A DNA stretch of 7,803 nucleotides. It comes from Pseudorhodobacter antarcticus (lineage in GTDB: Bacteria; Pseudomonadota; Alphaproteobacteria; Rhodobacterales; Rhodobacteraceae). Positions 1-7,007 of the stretch are shown piece by piece (the first letter of the stretch is position 1; the number at the start of each line of letters is the position of its first letter). The stretch spans positions 1 through 7,803 of the forward strand of contig CAMAQR010000103.1 in assembly GCA_945860375.1 (NCBI GenBank), given 5' to 3'. A program made the position numbers and the translations under genes. The notes under the pieces are model-generated. The model made no database searches and was not told where the DNA came from. It saw only the letters and a program-made list of their open reading frames with translations.

Positions 1-791
1 AGTTGGAGCCGCTGCCGCAGTCCACCGCCACTGTGATGCTGGGCCTGCCATCGGTGGCTGCGGCGTTGGAGGCGATCAGCTTCGCGCTGCGATCTGATGC
101 CGGGCATTTGCGGGCGGCTGAAGGGCTGTGGCAGTCCTATATTCAACTGACCGCCCAGGCGCAGGGCTGGTCGGAACCGAGCTTTCCACTGGATCAGCCG
201 GTCTGTCTCTTGTTGATGCTGGGCGGTGCCAATCAGGCCGATCTGAACGAGGGTATCGAGAAGATCTTCGGCGAAATCCTCGACCGCCACCCAACAGCCA
301 CCGGCATCATCGCCGCGTCCAAACGGCAAGAGGCCGATTTGTGGCGACTGCGCGAGGACACCGATCAGTTGTACCGCGCCCATGCGGCGGCGGCATCCTA
401 TGATGTCTCGGTGCCGCTGTCCGAAATCGGGGCCTATGTTGACCACGTGAAAAGCGGTCTGGCCCGGATCGACGCACATCTGGTGCCCTATGTCTTTGGG
501 CATCTGGCCGACGGCAATCTGCATATCGTGCTGAACCGCGCCGGTCCGCTGGATGACGCCATATCCGGCGCAGTGGAGCACGTGCTTTACGCAGTCCTGC
601 GTGCCCTTGGCGGATCATTTTCCGCCGAACACGGGGTGGGGGCCAAACGCATATCCGCCTTGGTCGCCACATCTGATCCCGTAAAGCTGGCCACGATGAT
701 GCGCATCAAGCAGGCGCTGGACCCCGACCTGACCCTGAATCCCGGCAAAGTTCTGCCGTTACAGCCCTTAGCCCGCGAGAAATCCCAATGA
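1..791 (+). CDS. FAD-linked 2-hydroxyacid dehydrogenase (GlcD-type), C-terminal part; 5' end outside window
   Basis: The frame is already open at the left edge (first full codon at position 3), so this is the last ~262 residues of a longer flavoprotein; the N-terminal FAD-binding (PCMH-type) domain would lie upstream. What is visible matches the FAD-oxidase C-terminal domain. Counting from position 3, there is GHLADGNLH at about 166-174, whose histidines bind metal or substrate in this family; SAEHGVG at about 207-213; and the closing [13 protein letters not shown] near 240-252. Family members oxidise D-lactate, glycolate, D-2-hydroxyglutarate and similar 2-hydroxyacids and pass electrons to a quinone or electron-transfer partner. 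The exact substrate cannot be read from the sequence. Its stop overlaps the next start (ATGA, 788-791), so the two are probably translationally coupled, and the enzyme may act on a product released by the neighbouring hydrolase. Family is confident, substrate is not. Confidence 0.9.
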   Translation, partial: LEPLPQSTATVMLGLPSVAAALEAISFALRSDAGHLRAAEGLWQSYIQLTAQAQGWSEPSFPLDQPVCLLLMLGGANQADLNEGIEKIFGEILDRHPTATGIIAASKRQEADLWRLREDTDQLYRAHAAAASYDVSVPLSEIGAYVDHVKSGLARIDAHLVPYVFGHLADGNLHIVLNRAGPLDDAISGAVEHVLYAVLRALGGSFSAEHGVGAKRISALVATSDPVKLATMMRIKQALDPDLTLNPGKVLPLQPLAREKSQ

Positions 792-2740
792 TGCAGCCGC
801 GCGACCTGACGCAATCCGCCGAAACCAACCTGCCGTTCGCGTTGGACTACGCAACAATGCGTCAGCGCTTCTTGACAGCTGCACGCGCTGCAGGTGCGGC
901 TCTTTCAGAGCACATCCATCCGCTGCATGGCCCGGATGGCAAGACGATCGCCACTGATGTGGCGCTGATCGGGCATGCTGATGCACCGAAACTGATGGTG
1001 ATGATTTCTGGAACGCACGGGGTGGAAGGGGCTTATGGCTCTGCTTGCCAAACTGCGTGGCTGGGGCAAAAGGCCAATTGGGCGCTGCCGGAAGACACCG
1101 CCGTTCTGATGATCCATCTGATCAACCCCTGGGGCACGGCCTGGTCGCGCCGGGTGAACGAAGACAATGTCGATCTGAACCGCAACTTCATTGATTGGGC
1201 CGCAAAGCCGCCCGAAAATCCCGCCTATGCCGATCTGCATGCCGCCCTTGTTGGCGCGGCCTGGGACGGACCAGAGCGGATCAAGGCCGATGATGCCTTA
1301 GCCGAATTGACCAAAACCAAAGGCCAGACCGCCGTTTCACTGATCATCGAAGCCGGGCAATACGCCTTCGCAGACGGTCTTTTCTATGGCGGTGATGGCC
1401 CCGTCTGGTCGAACCGCGTGCTGAGCGCGGTTCTTGCCGAGTTTGGCCAAATGGCGGCGCGAGTCATCGTGTTTGATCTGCACACCGGTGCCGGGCCTTA
1501 TGGCTATCCGGCACTTCTTTCGGTCAGCCCGGTTGATCATCCGGGTCTGGCGTGGGGGACGGAGATTTTCGGGCCAGCGATGGTGAAGGTGATAACGGGT
1601 GCGAGCGCTACGACCAATACAGGTATCGCGGCCACCGCCACTGGCTATGTCTCGGCCTTTGCTCGGGCGGCAATGGCGCAAGCGCGGGTTCTGCCCTTGG
1701 TGATGGAATGCGGCACGCTCAGCAGTGCCGAAATGCAGCGCCGGGTCGTGGACGACAACTGGCTGCATCTTTACGGCAAGCTCGAGTCCGAGCGCGGCCA
1801 GCTCATCAAGACAGACTTGGTGCATGGCTTCATTCCACAAGATGATAGCTGGCAACAGATCTGCCTTGCCACCAGCCTTCGTCACTTTAACAGTGCCTTG
1901 GCTGTGCTGAAAAAGGTCGAAGCAAAGCCCGGTTCTGCCCTAGCACGTGCGGCCACGGTGGAAGTTGCCCCCAAGGGCACCCCCGCGGTCGAAGTGATTG
2001 ATCTGCATAAATCCTTTGGTGCACTGGAAGTTCTGAAAGGCGTGAACCTGACGGCCTATCCTGGGCAAGTGGTGTCGATGATCGGATCCTCGGGGTCGGG
2101 TAAAAGCACCATGCTGCGCTGCATCAACCTTCTGGAGCAACCAAACTCTGGCCGTGTCGTTATCGACGGCGAATTGGTGCGTATGAAGCCCCATGCCAAG
2201 GGCGGCACGACAGCCGCTGATCCGCGCCAGATCGAACACATCCGCGCAAGGGTCGGGATGGTATTCCAGAATTTCAACCTTTGGCCCCATCTGACGGTGT
2301 TGGAAAACATCGTCGAAGCGCCGATCCACGTGCTGAAAGAGGCGCGCGCCGAGGCGGTAGAGCATGCGCATGCCCTGCTGAAAAAGGTCGGCCTGTCCGA
2401 AAAGCACGCGCATTATCCCGGCCAGCTTTCGGGCGGCCAGCAACAACGCGCCGCCATCGCGCGCACGCTGGCGATGCGCCCGAAAGTGATGCTGTTCGAC
2501 GAGCCAACCTCAGCGCTGGACCCTGAATTGGTGGGCGAAGTGCTGCGCGTGATCCGTCAACTCGCTGAAGAGGGCAACACCATGATCCTGGTGACGCATG
2601 AGATGCAATTCGCCCGCGAGGTCAGCCACAAGGTTTTGTTCCTGCATCAGGGCCGCGTCGAAGAGGAAGGAGCCCCGGCCGATCTGTTCGGCCAACCGAA
2701 ATCCGAGCGTTTGCGCCAGTTCCTGGCCCGGACGTTCTGA
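788..2740 (+). CDS. Fusion of DUF2817 (M14-like) hydrolase with HisP-type ABC transporter ATPase
   Basis: A 650-residue protein with two complete domains. Residues ~15-375 match DUF2817, a putative zinc hydrolase related to M14 carboxypeptidases: GTHGVEG (H77, E80), [14 protein letters not shown] (R121-F134), [10 protein letters not shown] (H232) and MECGT (E308). Residues ~400-650 are a polar amino-acid ABC ATPase: Walker A GSSGSGKS (433-440), Q-loop Q494, signature LSGGQQQR (547-554), Walker B VMLFDEP (567-573, E572), SALD D-loop and switch H604. The wording of this half, including [13 protein letters not shown] and [13 protein letters not shown], is close to HisP/OccP. A linker rich in Ala, Pro and Val (~376-400) joins them with no frameshift. 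These ATPases act as dimers on the inner face of the membrane, so each transporter should carry two hydrolase domains; this is inference. The start at 788 overlaps the upstream stop; 791 is an alternative ATG. The usual arrangement is two separate proteins, so the fusion is the odd feature. Confidence 0.9.
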   Translation: MMQPRDLTQSAETNLPFALDYATMRQRFLTAARAAGAALSEHIHPLHGPDGKTIATDVALIGHADAPKLMVMISGTHGVEGAYGSACQTAWLGQKANWALPEDTAVLMIHLINPWGTAWSRRVNEDNVDLNRNFIDWAAKPPENPAYADLHAALVGAAWDGPERIKADDALAELTKTKGQTAVSLIIEAGQYAFADGLFYGGDGPVWSNRVLSAVLAEFGQMAARVIVFDLHTGAGPYGYPALLSVSPVDHPGLAWGTEIFGPAMVKVITGASATTNTGIAATATGYVSAFARAAMAQARVLPLVMECGTLSSAEMQRRVVDDNWLHLYGKLESERGQLIKTDLVHGFIPQDDSWQQICLATSLRHFNSALAVLKKVEAKPGSALARAATVEVAPKGTPAVEVIDLHKSFGALEVLKGVNLTAYPGQVVSMIGSSGSGKSTMLRCINLLEQPNSGRVVIDGELVRMKPHAKGGTTAADPRQIEHIRARVGMVFQNFNLWPHLTVLENIVEAPIHVLKEARAEAVEHAHALLKKVGLSEKHAHYPGQLSGGQQQRAAIARTLAMRPKVMLFDEPTSALDPELVGEVLRVIRQLAEEGNTMILVTHEMQFAREVSHKVLFLHQGRVEEEGAPADLFGQPKSERLRQFLARTF

Positions 2741-2828
2741 GACTGACATCGCTACCCGGCCAGCCAGAACAGGGCGAAATCGGTGCGGTGAAGACCAAAA
2801 TGAAACGAAGTTCAACAAGGAGACGGAC

Positions 2829-3623
2829 ATGAAACTGAAGGTTCTTTCGCTCATCGCGCTGCTCGCTGGGGTGGCCTCTGGGGCACAGGCCGAAGGCCAG
2901 TTGAAGATCGGCACCGAAGGCGCATACCCGCCGTGGAGCATGGCCGACGCAAACGGTGCGGTCACCGGTTTTGACGCCGACGTAGGCAACATGCTGTGCA
3001 CCAAGCTGGCGATGGAATGTGTGTTTGTGGTTCAGGCATTTGACGGCCTGATCCCGGCACTGCAAGCCAAACAGTTCGACATCATCATCTCGGGTATGTC
3101 GATCACCGCCGACCGCAAGAAGGAAATCAACTTCTCGACCGGTTACGCCGAACTGGCCAACAAGGTTGTCGTTGCCAAGGGTTCCGACCTTGCAGGTATC
3201 ACCGAGATTCCGGCGCTGTTGGCCGCTCTGGATGGCCATTCGGTTGGCGTTCAGGCTGGCACCACCCATGCCCATTTCATGGAAAAGCTGGCCCCGACCG
3301 CGACGCTGAAATCCTACGGGACTTTGGATGAAATGCAGATCGACCTTGCCAACGGCCGCGTGGATGCGGGCTTTGCCGATGTGTCAGCCTTGCAGTCATT
3401 CCTGGACAAGCCCGAAGGCGCAGGCTTTCAATTTGTTGATGTCAACATCATCTCCACCTTTGACCCGACCTTGGGCGAAGGCGTGGGCGTCGGCATTCGT
3501 CAGGACGACACAGACCTGAAAGCGAAAATCGACACCGCCCTTTGCGAGTTGATCGCGGATGGTTCGATCAAGGCTTCCAGCGAGAAATGGTTCAACATGG
3601 ATATCTCGCGCCCCTGCCAATAA
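2829..3623 (+). CDS. Periplasmic amino-acid-type substrate-binding protein (SBP_bac_3 family)
   Basis: A 264-residue secreted receptor that delivers ligand to the permeases encoded downstream. Residues 1-21 form a Sec signal peptide (basic MKLK, hydrophobic core, AQA cleavage site before E22). The mature part follows the HisJ/LAO pattern: GTEGAYPPWS near 28-37, GFDADVGNMLC at 47-57, SGMSITADRKKEINFS at 88-103, GVQAGTT at 140-146 and GFADVSA at 181-187. R96 and D184 align by eye with the HisJ Arg and Asp that hold the ligand alpha-carboxylate and alpha-amino groups, and C57/C64 correspond to the HisJ disulfide pair. This favours an alpha-amino-acid-like ligand, but specificity cannot be fixed. 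The start is chosen for AAGGAG at 2817-2822, six bases upstream, and for the signal peptide; the frame is open further upstream but that extension overlaps the ATPase. No distinct promoter is seen in the 88-nt gap before it. Confidence 0.95.
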   Translation: MKLKVLSLIALLAGVASGAQAEGQLKIGTEGAYPPWSMADANGAVTGFDADVGNMLCTKLAMECVFVVQAFDGLIPALQAKQFDIIISGMSITADRKKEINFSTGYAELANKVVVAKGSDLAGITEIPALLAALDGHSVGVQAGTTHAHFMEKLAPTATLKSYGTLDEMQIDLANGRVDAGFADVSALQSFLDKPEGAGFQFVDVNIISTFDPTLGEGVGVGIRQDDTDLKAKIDTALCELIADGSIKASSEKWFNMDISRPCQ

Positions 3624-3650
3624 CGCCGGGCCGGAACTTCAAGAACAGGC

Positions 3651-3674
3651 CGCGCCCGGCTTCGGCTGGGCGCG
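3651..3674 (+). terminator. Strong C(UUCG)G hairpin between binding-protein and permease genes
   Basis: Ten bases, CGCGCCCGGC (3651-3660), pair with GCTGGGCGCG (3665-3674) around a TTCG loop, with nine Watson-Crick pairs and one G-U. A C-G pair closes the UUCG loop, giving the extra-stable tetraloop class. An alternative outer pairing, GCCGGGC (3625-3631) with GCCCGGC (3654-3660), could compete. The following bases (TGTTTC) are only weakly U-rich, so this is more likely a 3' mRNA-stabilising or partial-termination element than a full terminator. Such hairpins commonly keep binding-protein transcript in excess over permease transcript; that role is inferred. Confidence 0.6.
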
Positions 3675-3698
3675 TGTTTCAGAAAACAGGATGAAGCG

Positions 3699-4406
3699 AT
3701 GGAATTCGGTTTGGTACAGGTCTGGGAGGGTGGCTGGGTCGGTGCAATCCTGCGTGGTGCAGCCGTCACCATCGCCGTCGGTGTGGCCAGTATGATCTTC
3801 GGGCTGATCATCGGCACGATCTGCGGCCTGATCAAATGGCGCGCGGTGTTCGGGCTGTCGCACCTGGTCGATCTTTACACATCGGTCATCCGCGGCGTGC
3901 CGGAACTGTTGATCATCTATCTGTTGTTTTTCGGGTCCGTGGAATTTGTCGCCAAGATCGCGACCGTCTTTGGGTTCGCCGAACTTGCCGATGCGGGCTA
4001 TGCGTTTTTCATCACCGTGGCCGCGATCAGCGCCATTTCGGGCGCCTATTCCACCGAAGTCATCCGTGGCGCGCTGGCCGCGATCCCGAAAGGCCATATC
4101 GAGGCGGCCGTCGCACTGGGCCTGCCAAACCGCCGGATATTCATGCGCATTATCGCGCCACAAATGTTGCGCATTGCCTTTCCCGGCATCAACAACGTCT
4201 GGCAAACCACGATCAAGGACACGGCGCTGGTTTCGGTGGTGGGCTTGCAAGAGCTGATGCGCACCGCCTTCATTGGTGCGGGGTCAACACATAATCCCCT
4301 GATCTTCTATACAATTGCAGCCTTGGTCTACCTGATGATCACGCTGATCAGCCAAGTCGGCTTTAATAGGGTCGAAGCCGTTTTGTCACCACGGGAAAGG
4401 GGCTAA
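3699..4406 (+). CDS. Polar amino-acid ABC transporter permease, HisQ-type
   Basis: A 235-residue inner-membrane protein forming one half of the transport channel. Clear hydrophobic segments lie near 18-45, 62-80, 100-118 and 200-222, as expected for a HisMQ-type permease with about five spans. It has the subfamily sequence VIRGVPELLIIYLLFFG (63-79) and the cytoplasmic EAA loop, which couples to the ATPase: IEAAVALGLPNRRIFMRII (134-152), followed by APQMLRIAFPGINN. The start at 3699 has AGGA at 3688-3691 seven bases upstream. It lies 75 nt downstream of the binding-protein gene, after the UUCG hairpin, and only three bases separate it from the next permease gene. The two permeases should form a heterodimer, with the ATPase half of the fusion protein docking on their EAA loops. 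Confidence 0.93.
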   Translation: MEFGLVQVWEGGWVGAILRGAAVTIAVGVASMIFGLIIGTICGLIKWRAVFGLSHLVDLYTSVIRGVPELLIIYLLFFGSVEFVAKIATVFGFAELADAGYAFFITVAAISAISGAYSTEVIRGALAAIPKGHIEAAVALGLPNRRIFMRIIAPQMLRIAFPGINNVWQTTIKDTALVSVVGLQELMRTAFIGAGSTHNPLIFYTIAALVYLMITLISQVGFNRVEAVLSPRERG

Positions 4407-4409
4407 GCT

Positions 4410-5129
4410 ATGGAACTTATTCAACTTGCCGTGCCGGTGCTGCTCAAAGGCCTTTGGATGACGCTGGCCCTAACCGCCATTTCCGTTGCCATCGGCTTCA
4501 ATCTTGGCCTTGGCCTTGCGATCATGCGCGGGTCAGACAAGGCTTGGGTGTCCGGATTCGCGCGCCACTACAGTACAGCGTTTCGCGGCACGCCACTTTT
4601 GGTGCAGATCTTCCTGATCTACTACGGGCTTGGGCAGATCAAATTCATTCACGACGTACCGGCGCTTTGGTGGGTGGTCAGCGAAGGTTCGCGTTGTGCG
4701 GTGCTGGCGCTGGCGCTGAACACCGCAGCCTATACATCCGAGATCTTGCGCGGCGGACTTGTTGCCGTGCCCGCCGGTCTGGTCGAAGCGGCCAAAGCCT
4801 GCGGCATGTCGCGCGCCATGCGTTTTCGCCGCATCGAGTTTCCGCTGGCGATCCGGCAGGCGCTGCCCGCTTACGGAAACGAACTGGTGTTGATGGTCAA
4901 AGGCACCAGCTTGGCGTCAACCATCACCGTTCTGGAAATCACCGGCTACGCCAAACGCCTGATGAGCCAGACATTTGCGATTTTCGAAGTTTTCGCCATC
5001 GCAGGGGTGCTCTATTTGGTGCTGAATCTGGTCTTGATCGGGGTGGTCCGGCTGATCGAACGCCGATTGATGCGCCACACCGGGCCAGCACCGCAGAGCC
5101 GATCAGCCTCCGTGCAGCAAGCGATCTGA
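4410..5129 (+). CDS. Polar amino-acid ABC transporter permease, HisM-type
   Basis: The 239-residue partner permease. FRGTPLLVQIFLIYYG (58-73) is the hallmark of the HisM/OccM side of these heterodimers, and the EAA loop reads VEAAKACGMSRAMRFRRIE (125-143), followed by FPLAIRQALPAYGNE. Hydrophobic segments are near 10-39, 62-80, 95-110 and 190-215. The C-terminal tail after ~217 is basic and polar, so cytoplasmic. The start at 4410 lies three bases after the upstream stop, with an AAAGGGG purine run at 4396-4402 serving as ribosome binding site. It is the last gene of the operon: the next 450 bases hold no supportable gene. The substrate cannot be told from permease sequence. Confidence 0.93.
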   Translation: MELIQLAVPVLLKGLWMTLALTAISVAIGFNLGLGLAIMRGSDKAWVSGFARHYSTAFRGTPLLVQIFLIYYGLGQIKFIHDVPALWWVVSEGSRCAVLALALNTAAYTSEILRGGLVAVPAGLVEAAKACGMSRAMRFRRIEFPLAIRQALPAYGNELVLMVKGTSLASTITVLEITGYAKRLMSQTFAIFEVFAIAGVLYLVLNLVLIGVVRLIERRLMRHTGPAPQSRSASVQQAI

Positions 5130-5580
5130 TCTGTGCTTGGCATGAGCATCCTCTCGACACTGTGTTCGCAGAACGAAAGCCACGGGCTTGCCGAGTTGGG
5201 CGGGATGGGTTTTCATGGAACCAAAGGCCATCGAAAAACGCGTTTGGGCGCATGTGAGAGGTTGCGATTTCCGTTTACACATAAACCCATTGCGCATCTG
5301 TCGTTCGAAGCGGTGCAAACCTGATTTTCCGGGAGCGGTCGTTGCCTCTAGACGCAGCCCGGCAGCGAGCGCGAATGCTGAATGTTCGGACATGCAGACG
5401 ACGGGGCTCGTATGGTTATTGGTGGCGCCGGTGCTATCGTTTCGGCGATGTACAACTGGAATTTCGATCCGCCCCTTCTGGAACTGTTAGAGCAGTTGGG
5501 CCGCAACTTGCCTTGCTCGGACCTGAACAAATTATCGGCCAACCGTAGATTTCAGGTCAGCGCCGTTCCCAAAAGCGCCT
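5130..5580. other. Gene-free stretch between the transporter operon and the phage-like region
   Basis: About 450 bases between the end of the permease gene and the convergent phage-like gene. Open frames exist here but none has a ribosome binding site plus recognisable protein, and the composition looks less GC-rich than either flank. No tRNA, CRISPR or clear attachment site is seen. The only structures are weak: AAGCC-ACG-GGCTT (5177-5189), too small to be a confident terminator, and AACGCGTT (an 8-bp palindrome) near 5239-5246. It may be a decayed junction where accessory DNA joined the chromosome. Confidence 0.5.
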
Positions 5581-6123
5581 TTATCCAAGCGAAACCCGGA
5601 GGTCGGCAAGGGCTTCAAGCTGCGCCCGGACATGGGCATCCAGCACCCGCTGCATTGTCGCGGCCTCGATCACCACCGGTTTGCAAGATGCCTTTTCCAC
5701 CTCCGCCGCCACTTGCGCAGCCATCAACGCCGCCACACGGGCGGGCCAAGTCACCCAGACATCGCGTTCCTGCCGGGCCAGACGGAACACCAGCGCCTCC
5801 GCCCGGGCCCGGTCGACCAGCGCGCCCTTTTTCTTCTGGATCGCCAGCTGGCGTTCCTGCGCCTGATAGACCGTCAGTGCGGTCCGGGCTTTGAGATAGC
5901 TGTCTGTCCCGCCGCCGCCGTTGGTTGGCATGGCTGCATCACCGCCAAGCGAGCGGCGCTGTTGATCGGGGTCGGTCATGTCTGCACGGCGCACGTCTGA
6001 TGCGGCGGCGTTGATCGATCCGTCGGCGTAAAACACCAGCCTTCCGCCGCGTTTGGCATTCTGGACAGCGCCCCGTGACAGGCCAGAATGGGTGGAATAT
6101 TCGCGCTCGCTCATGCCGTTCAT
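5581..6123 (-). CDS. Phage Nu1-like DNA-packaging protein (putative terminase small subunit)
   Basis: A 180-residue protein. The N-terminus (about 4-55) resembles the Nu1-type helix-turn-helix that recognises packaging sites: SEREYSTHSGLSRGAVQNAK, then GGRLVFYADGSINAAASDVRR and a TDPDQQRR stretch. A Gly-rich linker (GGGGTDS, near 70-76) leads to a charged helical region: SYLKARTALTVYQAQERQLA, then KKKGALVDRARAEALVFRLARQERD, as in terminase small subunits that oligomerise through helices. I assign the family from this pattern, not a search. It starts at 6123 with only a weak purine-rich upstream stretch; a second ATG lies at 6114. Read leftward, no large terminase, portal or capsid gene follows, so it is an orphan of a prophage or a domesticated DNA-binding protein. 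Confidence 0.7.
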   Translation of the reverse strand: MNGMSEREYSTHSGLSRGAVQNAKRGGRLVFYADGSINAAASDVRRADMTDPDQQRRSLGGDAAMPTNGGGGTDSYLKARTALTVYQAQERQLAIQKKKGALVDRARAEALVFRLARQERDVWVTWPARVAALMAAQVAAEVEKASCKPVVIEAATMQRVLDAHVRAQLEALADLRVSLG

Positions 6124-6145
6124 TGCAGACCCCGCTTTCTAATCA

Positions 6146-6179
6146 AAGCAATGATATTGCTTGTTATTTTGTTGATCAA
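6146..6179 (-). promoter_or_regulatory. Sigma70-like promoter with overlapping palindromic operator
   Basis: On the minus strand, TTGATC (complement of 6174-6179) is followed after exactly 17 bases by TATCAT (complement of 6151-6156), matching the -35 and -10 consensus at 4/6 and 5/6 positions. The -10 box sits inside a perfect 17-bp palindrome, AAGCAAT-GAT-ATTGCTT (6146-6162). Another small palindrome, TTGATCAA (6172-6179), covers the -35. This fits a repressor-controlled promoter for the packaging-protein gene starting at 6123. The region is a distinct AT-rich island in otherwise GC-rich DNA. It also lies upstream of the divergent small-gene cluster, for which I see no equally good promoter. 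Confidence 0.55.
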
Positions 6180-6241
6180 GGTCGGCGTAAGAGCGAACCT
6201 GATTGCAGGCGCTAAACAGCCCAAGCCCCGGAGACCAAACC

Positions 6242-6436
6242 ATGACCGGCAAGACCGCAGCCCCTGCCAAAGCCCCCTGCGAGGCCCTGCTGTTGGAGAT
6301 CGCCGCCAAGCATTTCCACATCGAGACGCTGGAAACCCGCAACAGCGACCGCCTCGACTTCCACGATGTGGCGGTCTGGTCGATCCGCGCCGCACTGGAA
6401 ACGGCCTTCGCCGCTGGCCAAGCCGCAACCCGCTGA
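6242..6436 (+). CDS. Small DUF6900-type protein
   Basis: A 64-residue protein of unknown function. After a basic, Ala/Pro-rich N-terminus, residues ~14-60 carry a conserved-looking core: LLLEIAAKHFHIETLETRNS, then DRLDFHDVAVWSIRAALETAF. I recognise this as the DUF6900 pattern by memory of the ETLETRNSD...DFHDVAVW signature; a profile search was not possible. The start is set at the ATG with GGAGA at 6230-6234 seven bases upstream, in preference to a TTG at 6203. It is the first gene of the + strand cluster and diverges from the packaging-protein gene, with the operator region between. It has no signal peptide or membrane segment and is probably a cytoplasmic accessory protein carried on mobile DNA. 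Confidence 0.75.
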   Translation: MTGKTAAPAKAPCEALLLEIAAKHFHIETLETRNSDRLDFHDVAVWSIRAALETAFAAGQAATR

Positions 6437-6451
6437 ACAGGAGCACACGCC

Positions 6452-6682
6452 ATGTCCACCCGCAGTACCTCCGCCACCAACGACAAAGCCCTCGCCGCCT
6501 TCGTGGCCGCCAAAGCCGAAATCGACGCCCGACTCGAGCGCCTGAAAGGCCTGAGTGACGACCACTTCCATGCCAACCCCGACGAGATCCACTGGGGCCA
6601 TGTCGGCGATCTGCAGCGGTACGCAAGTCTGCTGCGCGAGATGACAGACATCGCCTTTAGCGAGGGCGAATGCGCCGACTGA
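6452..6682 (+). CDS. Small conserved hypothetical protein, 76 aa
   Basis: I do not know a named domain for this protein. It is soluble and mostly helical by composition: an Ala- and charge-rich N-terminal half (KALAAFVAAKAEIDARLERL) that could form an amphipathic helix, then DEIHWGHVGDLQRYASLLRE, which looks like a conserved core, and an acidic end. AGGAG at 6439-6443 lies eight bases before the ATG, and the gene begins 15 bases after the preceding stop, so it is very probably cotranscribed with the DUF6900-type gene. A perfect hairpin follows 17 bases after its stop. Function is unknown; conserved residues such as HWGH may matter but nothing catalytic is evident. Confidence 0.75.
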   Translation: MSTRSTSATNDKALAAFVAAKAEIDARLERLKGLSDDHFHANPDEIHWGHVGDLQRYASLLREMTDIAFSEGECAD

Positions 6683-6699
6683 TCCGAAGCGCCCCGACC

Positions 6700-6721
6700 A
6701 AGCCCCGCGATGGCGGGGCTT
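6700..6721 (+). terminator. Perfect 9-bp GC-rich hairpin between small genes
   Basis: AAGCCCCGC (6700-6708) and GCGGGGCTT (6713-6721) pair perfectly around a GATG loop, just after the 76-residue protein's stop. The bases downstream (GCTTGCG) lack a U-tract, so it is an atypical terminator at best. It may instead protect the upstream mRNA or partly separate the first two genes from the next three. The following gene has its own strong purine-rich sequence (GGAGGGG, 6731-6737) plus GGAGA (6761-6765). Confidence 0.6.
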
Positions 6722-6770
6722 GCTTGCGTAGGAGGGGACGCAACCCGTGCGCCCAACCATGGAGATAATG

Positions 6771-7007
6771 ATGTCCTACCAAACACTGCTGCACGAACTG
6801 GCGCCCGACTTGAACCCTGCCGGGATCGAGGCGTCGATGCGCCTGCACCACGGCACTTTGAACCACCTGCCGCGCGAAACCTTCGCGGCCGAGGCGAAAC
6901 TCGCCGCCGATCTGGAGGGCCCGTCGCCCGGCATTCTGCGCAAGATTGCCGAGAGCATGGGGATGGAGGACGACTTCGCCAAATGGGAGGCCCGCCATGC
7001 CGCATGA
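6771..7007 (+). CDS. Small conserved hypothetical protein, 78 aa
   Basis: No named domain is recognised. The protein reads as a compact helical module: an N-terminal SYQTLLHELAPDLNPAGIEA, a central MRLHHGTLNHLPRETFAAEA, and a C-terminal helix containing FAKWEARH. It has no signal peptide or transmembrane segment. The start is uncertain among in-frame ATGs at 6759, 6768 and 6771 and a GTG at 6747. I favour 6771 because GGAGA (6761-6765) lies five bases upstream and the protein then begins with the compact MSYQ; GGAGGGG at 6731-6737 could serve the GTG instead. It overlaps the next gene by 11 bases, indicating translational coupling. Confidence 0.72.
   Translation: MSYQTLLHELAPDLNPAGIEASMRLHHGTLNHLPRETFAAEAKLAADLEGPSPGILRKIAESMGMEDDFAKWEARHAA

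Noticed and set aside
1337..1885. Minus-strand open frame (182 codons) within the fusion gene
   Set aside because: Antisense to conserved DUF2817 motifs and with no plausible domain of its own.
1958..2740. Separate ABC ATPase gene starting at an internal GTG (1958)
   Set aside because: The GTG is in the same frame with no clear Shine-Dalgarno sequence before it and no intervening stop, so a single fusion product is the simpler reading, though a minor internal start is not excluded.
3624..3698. Riboswitch upstream of the permease gene
   Set aside because: Only about 75 bases with one dominant hairpin; no match to a known aptamer pattern.
5382..5894. + strand open frame (170 codons) spanning the gene-free stretch and the end of the packaging gene
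   Set aside because: No ribosome binding site, Pro/Arg-rich tail produced by reading the packaging gene antisense, and no known domain.
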